Of a stretch of 64,000 bases of DNA, positions 42,998-51,921 are shown piece by piece. This stretch comes from Yinghuangia elevatio (GTDB lineage Bacteria > Actinomycetota > Actinomycetes > Streptomycetales > Streptomycetaceae). The stretch spans positions 1 through 64,000 of the forward strand of contig NZ_JBEZFP010000013.1 in the NCBI RefSeq assembly GCF_040649515.1, given 5' to 3'. Within the stretch, counting starts at the first letter, position 1; the number at the start of each line of letters is the position of its first letter. Position numbers and translations under genes: made by a program. Under the pieces are notes generated by a model. That model was not told the origin of the DNA, did not search any database, and saw nothing but the letters and a program-made list of their open reading frames with translations.

Positions 42998-44167
42998 GTG
43001 ACCGCTCAACTGCCCTTCCATGTACCGGAACCGCTGCGTACGCCGCCCGCGCTGCAAGAACTGTGCGACACGGGCGTCATCCACAAGGTCCGCACCCGGG
43101 TCGGCGACGACGCCTGGCTCGTGACCGGGTACGAGGAGGTTCGCGCGCTGCTCGACGACAACCGCCTCGGGCGCTCCCATCCCCATCCCGAACTGGCGCC
43201 CCGGACCGGGGAGTCCGCCCTCCTCGGCACCCCGGTCGGCAACCACGGGACGGAACTCGCCGACCACGCACGCATGCGGCGCATCCTCCAACCGCTGTTC
43301 TCACCACGCCGGATGCGGGCATTGCGGCCGCGCATCGCGCAGCTCACCGCCGAACTCCTGGACGATATGGAGAAGAGCGGCAGCCCGGCGGACCTCGCCC
43401 AGGCGCTCGCACTCCCCCTGCCGATCCTGGTCATCTGCGAGCTCTTGGGCGTGCCGTACGCGGACCGCGACCGCTTCCGCGCCTGGTCCGTCGCCGCCGG
43501 CGACGTCGTCGACGCCGCCCGATCCGCCGATGGGCTCACGCAACTCTACGTATACGGACGTGAGTTGGTGGAACTCAAACGCCGCGATCCAGGCGACGAC
43601 GTCATCTCGGACCTGTGCGCGGCGGACGGCCTCAGCGACGCGGAGATCGCCTCGCTGTCGATGATCCTGCTGTTCGCGGGCCACGAGACAACCGTGGTGC
43701 AGATCGGGTACGGCGCACTCTTCATGCTCACCACGCCCGGCGAATGGCAGGCCCTCGTGGCGGACCCGGCCCGGGTGGAGCCGGTCGTCGAGGAGATCAT
43801 GCGCGCACCGTCCGCAGGCACCGGCGGAATGCCGCGCTGGGCCAGGACCGATCTGGACATCGCCGGAGTGACGGTACGCGCGGGCGAGTTGGTGCTGCTC
43901 GACACCTTCACGGCCAACCACGACCCAGCCGTCTTCGCGGATCCCGAGCGCTTCGACCCCGACCGGACGACCACGCAGCACCTCGGCTTCGGCTACGGCG
44001 CCCGTTACTGCGTCGGGGCGCCGCTGGCCCGCATCGAACTCGCGGAGGTCTTCGGGCAGTTGGCGGCCCGCTTCCCGGACCTCCGCCTCGCGGTGCCGAC
44101 CGTCGACATCCGGTTCACCCAGGACCAGTTGACCACGGCCGTGGTCGAACTTCCGGTCACCTGGTGA
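42998..44167 (+). CDS. Cytochrome P450
   Basis: The 389-residue bacterial soluble P450 has I-helix oxygen-binding LFAGHETTV, a K-helix Glu-x-x-Arg in VVEEIMRAPS, and the heme loop FGYGARYCVGAPLAR with the axial Cys. The substrate is unknown and no ferredoxin gene is adjacent. The GTG at 42998 follows GGGGAG. It is divergent from a TetR regulator across direct repeats. It is slightly shorter than the 400-410 residues usual for the group, but all core motifs are present. Confidence 0.93.
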   Translation: MTAQLPFHVPEPLRTPPALQELCDTGVIHKVRTRVGDDAWLVTGYEEVRALLDDNRLGRSHPHPELAPRTGESALLGTPVGNHGTELADHARMRRILQPLFSPRRMRALRPRIAQLTAELLDDMEKSGSPADLAQALALPLPILVICELLGVPYADRDRFRAWSVAAGDVVDAARSADGLTQLYVYGRELVELKRRDPGDDVISDLCAADGLSDAEIASLSMILLFAGHETTVVQIGYGALFMLTTPGEWQALVADPARVEPVVEEIMRAPSAGTGGMPRWARTDLDIAGVTVRAGELVLLDTFTANHDPAVFADPERFDPDRTTTQHLGFGYGARYCVGAPLARIELAEVFGQLAARFPDLRLAVPTVDIRFTQDQLTTAVVELPVTW

Positions 44168-44218
44168 GGCGTCGGCAACGCTTGGGGTGGTCGGCACTCG
44201 CCGGCCGGCGGCCCGGGA

Positions 44219-45343
44219 TCAACGCCCGAACACGGCACCCATGGCGTCGGCCACGAAGCGGTTCATCGGCAGCAGCACACGCCGGTAGGTCCACCGGAAC
44301 GGCGGCACGACCACGGCCGTCCAGACCACGGCCACTCCGACCAGCACCGGCTTGAGGGCGAAGCGGTAGACGAAGCGGGACGGGACGACCACCACCGCGC
44401 CGACGATCACGGTCGCCACGCGCCAACCGAACGTCAGCACCCGGCGGAAGGCCCGCCACAGGGGCTTGAGGACCCACTTCCAGAGCGCGGCGAGCGGCCG
44501 GATCACCAGGTTGACGACGAGCGTCCAGCAGACCCAAATGAGAACCCGGGCGGTCGGGCGAACCACGTGCTTCCAGGTCAGTTGCCCGAGCGGTTTGAGG
44601 ACGCGCCGCCACAGGTAGCGCTCGACCGCACGTTGGAGCGGCTTGAGGATCTGGTCGAGTAGGAACGCGAGGACGGGCGTGAGGATGATCCCCCACAGCA
44701 CGGTTCGCAGCAGCCAGCCCCACAGGAAGTCCCGGAAGAACGCCCATCCCGGAACGAGGATCCAGCGGTGCACGAACCTCGCTCCGGGCACCAGCAGCTT
44801 GCGGCCGGTGAACACCAGGCCGATGAGGAGCAACCGGCCTGTCAGCTTGAGGAGTTCCCAGAGCAGGCGAAACGGGACGAGGAGGACGACGGCGATGCCG
44901 CGGGCGGCCCAGCGGCCCGCGGTGGCCGCGGCACCGGTCCGCGCCACGGGCGCCTGCGGCCCCCGATCCCGCGCGTCACGCTCCTCTGCACGCCGAACGT
45001 CGTCGCGGTCGTGATCGCGGTCGTCGTGCCGGTCCGCGTCGTCGCGGACGCCGTGGCGGTGGCCGCCCCGACCGCTGTCGCCGGCGCGGTCCCGGTCATC
45101 GCCCTCCCGGTCATCGCGGTCCCGCCGATCGCCCTCCCGCGCTTCACCGTGCCGCTCACCCCGGTCCGGCATCCCGCCTTCCGGCAACTCCCCGTCTGAC
45201 ACCCCGCCCTCCGGCGACTCCCGCGCCCCCGACCGCGCTTCCGGCGAAGCCCCAGGCAACTCCGGTCCCCTTGGCGGTGGTTCGTCGCGCCGTACCCCCT
45301 CCCCCGCCGCCGCACTCCCGTCGTCGCGCACAACCCCCGGCAT
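44219..45343 (-). CDS. Multi-helix membrane protein with repeated Leu-Lys-Pro motifs, unknown function
   Basis: I do not recognise this 374-residue protein. The first 130 residues are hydrophilic, rich in Asp, Arg, Gly and Glu (RDDADRHDDRDHDRDD). The remainder is about eight Trp/Arg/Leu-rich helices in which similar segments recur: LKPLQRAVERYLWRRVLKPL, VRPTARVLIWVCWTLVVNLV, LKPLWRAFRRVL and LKPVLVGVAVVWTAVVVPPF. Many are amphipathic with Arg/Lys on one face, which suggests lateral membrane association as well as spanning helices. The ATG follows GGGGAG. It is convergent with the P450 gene and in tandem with the ECF41 gene. Confidence 0.75.
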   Translation of the reverse strand: MPGVVRDDGSAAAGEGVRRDEPPPRGPELPGASPEARSGARESPEGGVSDGELPEGGMPDRGERHGEAREGDRRDRDDREGDDRDRAGDSGRGGHRHGVRDDADRHDDRDHDRDDVRRAEERDARDRGPQAPVARTGAAATAGRWAARGIAVVLLVPFRLLWELLKLTGRLLLIGLVFTGRKLLVPGARFVHRWILVPGWAFFRDFLWGWLLRTVLWGIILTPVLAFLLDQILKPLQRAVERYLWRRVLKPLGQLTWKHVVRPTARVLIWVCWTLVVNLVIRPLAALWKWVLKPLWRAFRRVLTFGWRVATVIVGAVVVVPSRFVYRFALKPVLVGVAVVWTAVVVPPFRWTYRRVLLPMNRFVADAMGAVFGR

Positions 45344-45415
45344 CGTTTCTCCCCACGCTCGTCCCCCGGCTCGAACCGTAGTTGAGCAGGCATCCGGAAG
45401 ACAGCGTTCAGATAC

Positions 45416-46420
45416 TCAGATCCACCCACGAAGCGTGGTGAGTTTGTCCGGGTTGCGCATGACATCCACCGCGGTGATGCGCTGCCGGTCCACGGTGAGC
45501 GCGATGACCGACAGTGTGCCGTCCGGTTCCCGCAACACCAGGCCGGCCGTCCCGTTGACCGTCACCATCCGGATGTCCATCGGTGCGGGCGCGGAGTACG
45601 CCAGCAGCAGCCGCGCGATGCGTTCGCCGCCGCGCACGACCACGCGCTGCGCCGACACCTTGCCGCCGCCGTCGCCGCGGCAGACCGCGTCGGGGTCGAG
45701 CATCGCGACGAGCGCCGCCAGGTCGCCGCCCTGACAGGCGTCGGCGAACGCGGCGACCAGGCGGCGCTGCTCGTCCGCGGTCGGCGGGAACCGCGGCCGC
45801 GCGTCCTCGACCTCGCGGCGGGCGCGCGACGCGAGTTGCCGCACCGCCGACGGCGTGCGCCCGACGACCTCGGCCACTTCGCCGAAAGACATGCCGAAGA
45901 CGTCGTGCAGCAGGAACGCGGTGCGTTGCGCCGGCGACAAGGACTCCAGGACCACCAGCAGCGCCATGCTCACCGACTCGTCCAGGGTGACGCGCTCGGC
46001 GGGGTCGGTCGCGGCGGCGGGTTCCACGAGGGGTTCGGGCAGCCAGGTCCCGACGTACCGCTCGCGGCGCGCCCGGGCGCTGCGCAGCGCGTCGAGGGCG
46101 AGGCGGCCGACCGCGGTGGTGAGCCAGGCCCGCAGGTCGCGGACCTCGGCCGGGTCGTCGAGCCGGCGCAGGCGCAGCCACGCCTCCTGGACGCAGTCCT
46201 CGGCCTCGGACGCCGAGCCGGTCGTGACGTACGCGACCTTGAGCAGGTACGGCCGCTCCGCCTCGAACGCACGCGCGAGCTCGTCCTCGTCGAAGCCACC
46301 CGAGGCGCCCGGGCCGCCCGAGCCGCCCGGGCCGCTCCCCGTCCACCTGCCGGACTCGTGCCCACCGGCCTTGCCCACACCGGTGCCGCCGACCTCTTCA
46401 CCCGGGATCCCGCCGGTCAT
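45416..46420 (-). CDS. ECF41-family RNA polymerase sigma factor with SnoaL-like C-terminal domain
   Basis: The 334-residue product has sigma region 2 (RPYLLKVAYVTTGSASEAED, then CVQEAWLRL), region 4 (LSPAQRTAFLLHDVFGMSFG, then EVAEVVGRTPSAVRQLASRA), and a SnoaL-like domain. ECF41 hallmarks are present: WLPEPL between regions 2 and 4, DGGGK in the C-terminal domain and NPDKL near the end. In this group the C-terminal domain replaces the anti-sigma factor. The ATG at 46420 follows AGGAGG by seven bases. A perfect ECF41-type promoter precedes it, so it is probably autoregulated. The first 45 residues are Gly-rich. Confidence 0.93.
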   Translation of the reverse strand: MTGGIPGEEVGGTGVGKAGGHESGRWTGSGPGGSGGPGASGGFDEDELARAFEAERPYLLKVAYVTTGSASEAEDCVQEAWLRLRRLDDPAEVRDLRAWLTTAVGRLALDALRSARARRERYVGTWLPEPLVEPAAATDPAERVTLDESVSMALLVVLESLSPAQRTAFLLHDVFGMSFGEVAEVVGRTPSAVRQLASRARREVEDARPRFPPTADEQRRLVAAFADACQGGDLAALVAMLDPDAVCRGDGGGKVSAQRVVVRGGERIARLLLAYSAPAPMDIRMVTVNGTAGLVLREPDGTLSVIALTVDRQRITAVDVMRNPDKLTTLRGWI

Positions 46421-46462
46421 CACGCACCTCCGCCTGTCGTCCGCACACTGGCACGCAGGAAG

Positions 46463-46489
46463 GACGGGACAGCTCGCGGATGTGTGACA
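46463..46489 (-). promoter_or_regulatory. ECF41-type promoter upstream of its own sigma gene
   Basis: TGTCACA (46489-46483), 16 bases, then CGTC (46466-46463) on the minus strand is an exact match to the published ECF41 consensus as I recall it. The start point would lie about 35 bases before the ATG. Confidence 0.85.
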
Positions 46490-46524
46490 TTCGGGGTCGC
46501 GGCGGTGGCGTACCCTCCTTCGAC

Positions 46525-47973
46525 GTGGCTCGAATCGTTGTCGTCGGTGCAGGTATGGGTGGACTCGCTGTCGCGGCCAGGCTCGCGGTCAGGCGCCACG
46601 AGGTGACGCTCTGCGAACGGTCCGACGGCGTCGGGGGCATGCTCGGGTCGGTCGACCGCGACGGCTTCACCTTCACGTCCGGCGCGGCGGTGCTCACCCT
46701 TCCCGCCGTCTACCGCGATCTCTTCCTCAAGACCGGCCCGGCCCTCGAGGAGTGCGTCGACCTGGTCGGCGTCGATCCGGCGACGCGGTGCTCGTTCGAG
46801 CGCGGCGCGACGGTCGTCGACGTCCCCAATGCGACGCGTGCCGGTGCGGCCGCGGCCTTCGACGACGCGTTCGGCACCGGTGCGGGGGCCGACTGGAACC
46901 GGCTCCTCGACCGCGGCGCGGCCATGTGGGGTGTCATGCGCACCGGCTTCTTCGAGGTGGCCTCCGAGCCGGACCGGCCGCGGCGCGCGTCGGGCGGGTT
47001 CCGTGACTTCCGGACCACCACACCGTGGCGGCGCCTGCGGCCGCTGGTCCGGTCCACCGTGCGCGACCCCCGACTGCGCGCGCACGCCGAACGGTTCGCC
47101 CTGGACACGGGCCTCGACCCGCGGCGGGCCCCCGCGACGCTCGCGGTCCTCCCGTACCTTGAGCAGACCTTCGGCCTGTGGACGGTACGCGGCGGCCTGC
47201 ACAAGATCGCCGAGGCCCTGCACGCCCGGTGCCTGGACCGCGGGGTGAAGTTCCGCACCGGCACGGACGTCGCGGACGTGTCGCTCGCCGGCGGGCGCGT
47301 CGACGGCGTCCTGCTCGCGGACGGCGGCCGCATCGACGCCGACGCCGTCATCTGGGCCGGGCCGTCGCAGGGCCCGCTCGCAGCCCGGGCGCAGGCGCGA
47401 ACGGCGGCAGCGCCGGGTACCGGTGCGGCCACCGGCCTCGTCGAGCTGCACCTCGCGCTGCGCGGTACCACGCCCGAACAGCCCCTTCGCACCTACCTCT
47501 TCCCGGACTCGCCCGCCGACGAGGCGGAGGCGCTGTACGCCTCCGACGCCCGTCCCCCGACGGATCCGACCCTGTGCGTGCTGGCCCCGGAAGGCGGCGC
47601 ACCGGACGACGACGAGGCCTGGACGGTCCAGGTACGCGTCCCCGCCCACGGCCGCGGCAAGGGTCTCGTGGACTGGGAACAGCCCGGCGTACGCGACGAT
47701 TTCGCGCGCCGGCTGCTCGACCTCATGGCACAGCGCGGCCTTCCGGTCGCGGATCGCCTGCACTGGTACGAGATGCGCACGCCCGCCGATCTGGAGCGCG
47801 CCACCGGCGCACCGGGCGGCGGCGTGCCCGCGTGCCCGGTCTCCGGCGGTCAGCCGAACCGCTCGTCGGTCCCCGGCCTGTTCGCGGTGGGGGCCTCGGC
47901 CCATCCGGGCGGCGGGCTCATCGGCGCGGGGATGGGTGCGGCGGCGGTGTCCGAACTCGTCGGGAAGGGCTGA
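46525..47973 (+). CDS. FAD-dependent oxidoreductase, phytoene desaturase (CrtI)-like
   Basis: The 482-residue product begins with the dinucleotide motif VARIVVVGAGMGGLAVAARL, then LCERSDGVGGMLGSVDRDGF and TFTSGAAVLTLP, and ends with LFAVGASAHPGGGLIGAGMG, the C-terminal FAD signature of CrtI-type amine oxidase/desaturase proteins. There are no other carotenoid genes here, so a carotenoid substrate is uncertain. The GTG at 46525 has no ribosome site and may be leaderless; an ATG at 46480 would extend it over the ECF41 promoter. It is divergent from the ECF41 sigma gene, and its 3' end overlaps the next convergent gene by 124 bases. Confidence 0.87.
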   Translation: MARIVVVGAGMGGLAVAARLAVRRHEVTLCERSDGVGGMLGSVDRDGFTFTSGAAVLTLPAVYRDLFLKTGPALEECVDLVGVDPATRCSFERGATVVDVPNATRAGAAAAFDDAFGTGAGADWNRLLDRGAAMWGVMRTGFFEVASEPDRPRRASGGFRDFRTTTPWRRLRPLVRSTVRDPRLRAHAERFALDTGLDPRRAPATLAVLPYLEQTFGLWTVRGGLHKIAEALHARCLDRGVKFRTGTDVADVSLAGGRVDGVLLADGGRIDADAVIWAGPSQGPLAARAQARTAAAPGTGAATGLVELHLALRGTTPEQPLRTYLFPDSPADEAEALYASDARPPTDPTLCVLAPEGGAPDDDEAWTVQVRVPAHGRGKGLVDWEQPGVRDDFARRLLDLMAQRGLPVADRLHWYEMRTPADLERATGAPGGGVPACPVSGGQPNRSSVPGLFAVGASAHPGGGLIGAGMGAAAVSELVGKG

Positions 47974-48752
47974 GCGGGGAACTCGCCGTAGGTGTCCGGG
48001 TGGTGCCGCGGTTCCGCGCCGTATGCGCCGGGGTCATCGCCCGCCTGCGGCCCGTAGTCGTCGGGGCGGTAGCCGTCGGGCGCGTACCCGTCAGGACCGT
48101 AGCCGTCCGACCGGTATCCGTCCGGGCCGTGTGCGGCCTGGACCGCGTAGGCGCCGCTGTCGGCGTACGTGTCGTCCTGCACGTACATCTGCTGCGTCTG
48201 CGGGTCCGAGGGGTAGCCGTCCTGAGGTCCGTACTGCCCGTGCGCGTTCGGCGCGTAGCCGGGCGGAGGCGGTGCGGCACGGTCGCCATCCTCGCCGTAC
48301 AGGTAGCGGTCCGATTCGCCGGTGTCGTAGGCCGCGGCCGGTAGGTCGCTCTGCTCGTACCCGCCGTACCCGACGAAGTCCGCCGGGTCCTGGGAGTCGA
48401 ACGCGTCGAAGTGCTGCGTGCTTGCACCCGCGGCGACGTCCGTCTGCGTCGGGCGGCCGTGTCGGGCGCGGCGCGCCCGCTTGCGGCCGAAACGCACCGT
48501 CCATCCGTGGTAGTAGCCCCGGCGAACCTGCCGCGTGACCAGCAACTGGCCGACGACAAAGCACACTCCGCCGGCACCGGAGACGATCGCGTTGCCCATC
48601 GCGACGCCCGCGACGACACCGCCGAAGCCGACGAGGGCGAGCACGCGGTAGCGGAACGGCGCGCCGTGCTGCCACATCGCCTCGGTGAGGAGCCACAGGC
48701 CGACCGGGACGAAAAGCGCGTACAGCACGACCATGCCAAGGCTCACCGGCAC
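47850..48752 (-). CDS. Membrane protein with Gly/Tyr/Asp-rich tail, unknown function
   Basis: The 300-residue product has two or three N-terminal membrane helices (MVVLYALFVPVGLWLLTEAM, then VLALVGFGGVVAGVAMGNAI and a third), a basic stretch (GRKRARRARHGR), and a long soluble tail with repeated Asp-Gly-Tyr units (PDGYRSDGYGPDGYAPDGYR). Likely disordered and cytoplasmic. The frame stays open to 47850, inside the convergent oxidoreductase gene. The true end is uncertain, but the composition is continuous. The GTG start at 48752 is uncertain; 48740-48746 alternatives exist. Confidence 0.72.
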   Translation of the reverse strand: MPVSLGMVVLYALFVPVGLWLLTEAMWQHGAPFRYRVLALVGFGGVVAGVAMGNAIVSGAGGVCFVVGQLLVTRQVRRGYYHGWTVRFGRKRARRARHGRPTQTDVAAGASTQHFDAFDSQDPADFVGYGGYEQSDLPAAAYDTGESDRYLYGEDGDRAAPPPPGYAPNAHGQYGPQDGYPSDPQTQQMYVQDDTYADSGAYAVQAAHGPDGYRSDGYGPDGYAPDGYRPDDYGPQAGDDPGAYGAEPRHHPDTYGEFPAQPFPTSSDTAAAPIPAPMSPPPGWAEAPTANRPGTDERFG

Positions 48753-48901
48753 GCCCTTCTGTCGAACGGGTGAAGGTCCCTCACCCTAACGGGGCAAGGG
48801 CCGGTTTCCCCAGCGTCCGCAAAGGCCGTGGGCGCGCGGCAGGCCCGAGTGCCGTCGGGAGCGATGCCGGTCGAACCGCGCGGAAGGGCGGCGGGACGGG
48901 C

Positions 48902-49843
48902 TCAGGCGTCGCGGTCGCGCAGGCCGAGGTTCTCGTAGATGCGCAGCGTGGCCGACGACCGGTTGAGGGTGATGAAGTGCAGCCCCGGGGCGCCCTCGGC
49001 GAGCAGGCGTTCGCCCATCTCGGTGCCGTACTCGATGCCGACAGCCTGGACCGCCGCCGGGTCGTCGGCGACCGCGCGCACCCGGTCCGCGAGGGCGGCG
49101 GGGAAGTCGGCGTTGCTGAGCTGGGCGAACCGCTCGATCTGGCCGACGTTCGTGACCGGCATGATCTCCGGGATGATCGGCACGTCGCAGCCCGCCGCCG
49201 CGACCCGGTCGCGCAGCCGCAGGTAGTCGTCGACGTGGAAGAACATCTGGGTGATCGCGTAGTCGGCGCCGGCCCGGCACTTGCGGACGAAGTGCCGGAT
49301 GTCGTCGTCCCAGTTCGTCGACCGCGGGTGCATCTCGGGGAACGCCGCCACGCCCACGCAGAAGTCGCCCGACTCGCGCAGCAGGCGGACCAGTTCCTCG
49401 GCGTACGTGAAGCCCTCCGGGTGCGCGACCCACTCGCCCTGCGGGTCGCCGGGCGGGTCGCCGCGCAGCGCCAGGACGTTGCGCACGCCCGCGTCGGCGT
49501 ACTGCCCGATGATGTTGCGCAGCTCGCTGACCGAGTGCCCGACCGCGGTGAAGTGCCCGACCGGGGTCAGCGTCGTCTCGGTGGCGATGCGCTCGGTGAT
49601 GTTGACCGTGCGGTCGCGGCTGGAGCCGCCCGCGCCGTACGTCACCGACACGAAGGAGGGTCCCAGCGCCTCGACGCGGCGCAGCGCGTCCCACAGGTGC
49701 CGCTCACCCGCGTCCGTCTTGGGCGGGAAGAACTCGAAGGAGAAGGTCCGCTTGCCGCTCTCCAGGAGGTCGCGGATGGCGGTGGCGCGAGCCGGGCCCA
49801 GCGGCCCTCCCGAGTTGCGGGGCGAAGCGACTCCTACAGACAT
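48902..49843 (-). CDS. metF: 5,10-methylenetetrahydrofolate reductase MetF
   Basis: MetF reduces methylene-THF to methyl-THF for methionine synthesis. The 313-residue product has TFSFEFFPPKTDAGERHLWD, FVSVTYGAGGSSRDRT, VLALRGDPPGD, GADYAITQMFFHVDDYL, VPIIPEIMPVTN and GLHFITLNRSSATLRIYENL, covering FAD and folate sites. It is divergent from a polyprenyl synthetase gene across 140 bp. No riboswitch was recognised upstream. Confidence 0.95.
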   Translation of the reverse strand: MSVGVASPRNSGGPLGPARATAIRDLLESGKRTFSFEFFPPKTDAGERHLWDALRRVEALGPSFVSVTYGAGGSSRDRTVNITERIATETTLTPVGHFTAVGHSVSELRNIIGQYADAGVRNVLALRGDPPGDPQGEWVAHPEGFTYAEELVRLLRESGDFCVGVAAFPEMHPRSTNWDDDIRHFVRKCRAGADYAITQMFFHVDDYLRLRDRVAAAGCDVPIIPEIMPVTNVGQIERFAQLSNADFPAALADRVRAVADDPAAVQAVGIEYGTEMGERLLAEGAPGLHFITLNRSSATLRIYENLGLRDRDA

Positions 49844-49983
49844 AAGGGCAGGTTAACGGGACGGCCGGTTGGTGAGGAGTGGTTGTCCGCCCCCCGAGAC
49901 GCCCATCCGCGCGGCCCGGGGTCGGTGGTACGCGCGACGCCCGGTTACGCTGCTCGGGCCCGGCTCTCGACGGAAGACGACCC

Positions 49984-51093
49984 GTGACCTCCTCCCAGCC
50001 CCACACCTCCCGCACAGTGCACCCGCTCGACCGGGACGGCCTGCGCGAACGGGTCAACGCCGCGCTGGCGGCGTTCATGGACCGGCAGGCGGAGGTGCTC
50101 GCCGAGGTCGGGGAAGGCATGGCGCCGGTCACGGCCGCGCTGCGCGACTTCCTGCTCGACGGCGGCAAGCGCCTGCGGCCCGGCTTCTGCTACTGGGGCT
50201 GGCGCGGTGCCGGCGGGGTCGACGAGGGCGCGGCCGGTGCCGCGGCGGTACGCGCGGCCACGTCGCTCGAACTGCTGCAGGCCAGCGCCCTGATCCACGA
50301 CGACCTCATGGACCGCAGCGACACGCGGCGCGGCAAGCCCGCGGTGCACAAGCGCTTCGAGGGCCTGCACGCGGCGTCGGACTGGCGCGGCAGCGGGGAG
50401 GGCTTCGGTTCGGCGGCCGCGCTGCTGCTCGGCGACCTGTGCCTGACGTGGTCGGACGAGATGTTCTCCGGCAGCGGCGTGGCGCCGTCGGCGCTCGCCG
50501 CCGCGAAGCCGCTGTTCGACGTCATGCGCACCGAGGTGATGGCCGGGCAGTACCTCGACGTGCTGGAGCAGGCGATGGGCGGCGGCTCGGTCGAGCGCTC
50601 GCGCCGCGTGATCCGCTTCAAGTCCGCCAAGTACACGATCGAGAGGCCGCTGCACGTGGGGGCGGCCCTGGCCGGGGCCGGCGACGACCTACTCGCCGCC
50701 TACTCGGCGTACGGGCTCCCCCTCGGCGAGGCGTTCCAGCTGCGCGACGACGTGCTCGGGGTCTTCGGCGACCCGGCCGAGACCGGCAAGCCCGCCGGGG
50801 ACGACCTGCGCGAGGGCAAGCGGACCGTGCTGCTCGCGCTCGCCGCCGAGCGCAGCTCCGGTGCGCAGGCCCGGCTGCTCGACGAGCTGGTCGGGGACCC
50901 GGCGCTCGACGACGCCGGGGTCAAGGACCTGCGGGACGTCATCCAGGGCACCGGTGCCCTGGCCGAGGTCGAGGCGATGATCGACGCGCTCACCGGCCGG
51001 GCCCTCGCCGCGCTCGACGCGGCCCCGGTCGCCGAGGACGCCCGCGCGGTGCTGCGCGGCCTCGTCGGCGCCGCGACGGTGCGCACGGTCTGA
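49984..51093 (+). CDS. Polyprenyl (farnesyl/geranylgeranyl type) diphosphate synthase
   Basis: This trans-prenyltransferase makes isoprenoid chains. The 369-residue product has GGKRLRPGFCYWGWRGAGG, the first Asp-rich motif LIHDDLMDRSDTRRGKPAVH, the second motif FQLRDDVLGVFGDPAETGKP, and KYTIERPLHVGAALAG. Four residues before the first DDxxD are small or aliphatic, so chain length cannot be fixed by eye. The GTG at 49984 follows GGAAG. It is divergent from metF. Confidence 0.93.
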   Translation: MTSSQPHTSRTVHPLDRDGLRERVNAALAAFMDRQAEVLAEVGEGMAPVTAALRDFLLDGGKRLRPGFCYWGWRGAGGVDEGAAGAAAVRAATSLELLQASALIHDDLMDRSDTRRGKPAVHKRFEGLHAASDWRGSGEGFGSAAALLLGDLCLTWSDEMFSGSGVAPSALAAAKPLFDVMRTEVMAGQYLDVLEQAMGGGSVERSRRVIRFKSAKYTIERPLHVGAALAGAGDDLLAAYSAYGLPLGEAFQLRDDVLGVFGDPAETGKPAGDDLREGKRTVLLALAAERSSGAQARLLDELVGDPALDDAGVKDLRDVIQGTGALAEVEAMIDALTGRALAALDAAPVAEDARAVLRGLVGAATVRTV

Positions 51094-51921
51094 GCGGCCG
51101 GAGCGGTCGGAGGAACCGGAAGGGCCGAAGCCGTCGGAGCGGTCCGAACGGGCCGAGCCGCCCGCCAAATCGCCTGCTACGTCGCGTTCTTGGCTCCCTG
51201 CCCCGGCCGCGGACGACGCCTCTGGAGGGGCCTCGGACAGTGCCCCGCGCGGGGTCGGAGCCGGGGTCGGGACCGGGGCCTGGGCCGGCGCCCCGCTCGG
51301 GGCCGGTGCCGCGTCCTTCCGTACGCCGCCCGCGGCGAGTTCGGTGCGCCGCGCCCCCGGCACCACGGCCTCGCCGGGACCGGGAGCCTGGGGCGCGCCC
51401 GCGGGGACCGGTTTGAGGACGTCCGGCGGATAGCGCCCGATGAGCAGCAGCGCGGTCAGGAACAGGCCGAGGACGACCAGCGGCCCGAACAGGCCGGAAG
51501 GGTCGTCCCCGGAACTGCCGCCTGCGGATGCGGGCGCGGCGGGTGGCGGTGCGGGCGTCCCGCCGGGGCCCGTGCCCGTGCCGGTGCCGCGCGGTTTCGT
51601 TCCGGATGCCGCCCCCGGCTGCGGAACCGGGGGGCGGACCAGTTCGACCGTGCCGATGCGTACGCGGTCGGCGACCGCCGGCCGGCCGCGGGGCGGCGGT
51701 ACCGCCGGGGGCGGTGCTGCGGCACCGGGGGTGTCGTCCGATCCGCCCTCCGCGTCGTCGTCGGAGGCGGGTCCGGTGCCCGAGTGCCCTTCGGCGGCCT
51801 GCTGCACCGGGCGCGGACCGGGCACCATCGCGTCCGTACGGACCGCTCTCGGTGCCGTGGAGGCAAGCAACACACTGTCGTAGACGGCGCCGGCCGGGCG
51901 GCGCTCGACGGAGCTGTTCAT
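50689..51921 (-). CDS. Hypothetical protein with one membrane helix; 3' limit uncertain
   Basis: The N-terminal part looks real: NSSVERRPAGAVYDSVLLAS, then VRIGTVELVRPPVPQPG, a Pro/Gly/Thr-rich stretch and one membrane helix (LFGPLVVLGLFLTALLLIG). The outer part is Pro/Ala-rich. The frame stays open through the antisense strand of the polyprenyl synthetase gene to 50689, an overlap of about 400 bases. I suspect the real gene ends near 51.1 kb with a frame error or the tail is not conserved. Start ATG 51921 or 52014. Confidence 0.5.
   Translation of the reverse strand: MNSSVERRPAGAVYDSVLLASTAPRAVRTDAMVPGPRPVQQAAEGHSGTGPASDDDAEGGSDDTPGAAAPPPAVPPPRGRPAVADRVRIGTVELVRPPVPQPGAASGTKPRGTGTGTGPGGTPAPPPAAPASAGGSSGDDPSGLFGPLVVLGLFLTALLLIGRYPPDVLKPVPAGAPQAPGPGEAVVPGARRTELAAGGVRKDAAPAPSGAPAQAPVPTPAPTPRGALSEAPPEASSAAGAGSQERDVAGDLAGGSARSDRSDGFGPSGSSDRSGRSDRAHRRGADEAAQHRAGVLGDRGRVERGEGPAGERVDHRLDLGQGTGALDDVPQVLDPGVVERRVPDQLVEQPGLRTGAALGGEREQHGPLALAQVVPGGLAGLGRVAEDPEHVVAQLERLAEGEPVRRVGGE

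Noticed and set aside
46480..46524. ATG at 46480 as start of the CrtI-like gene
   Set aside because: It would make the first 15 codons overlap the ECF41 promoter and adds a non-conserved leader before the conserved VARIVVVGAG start.
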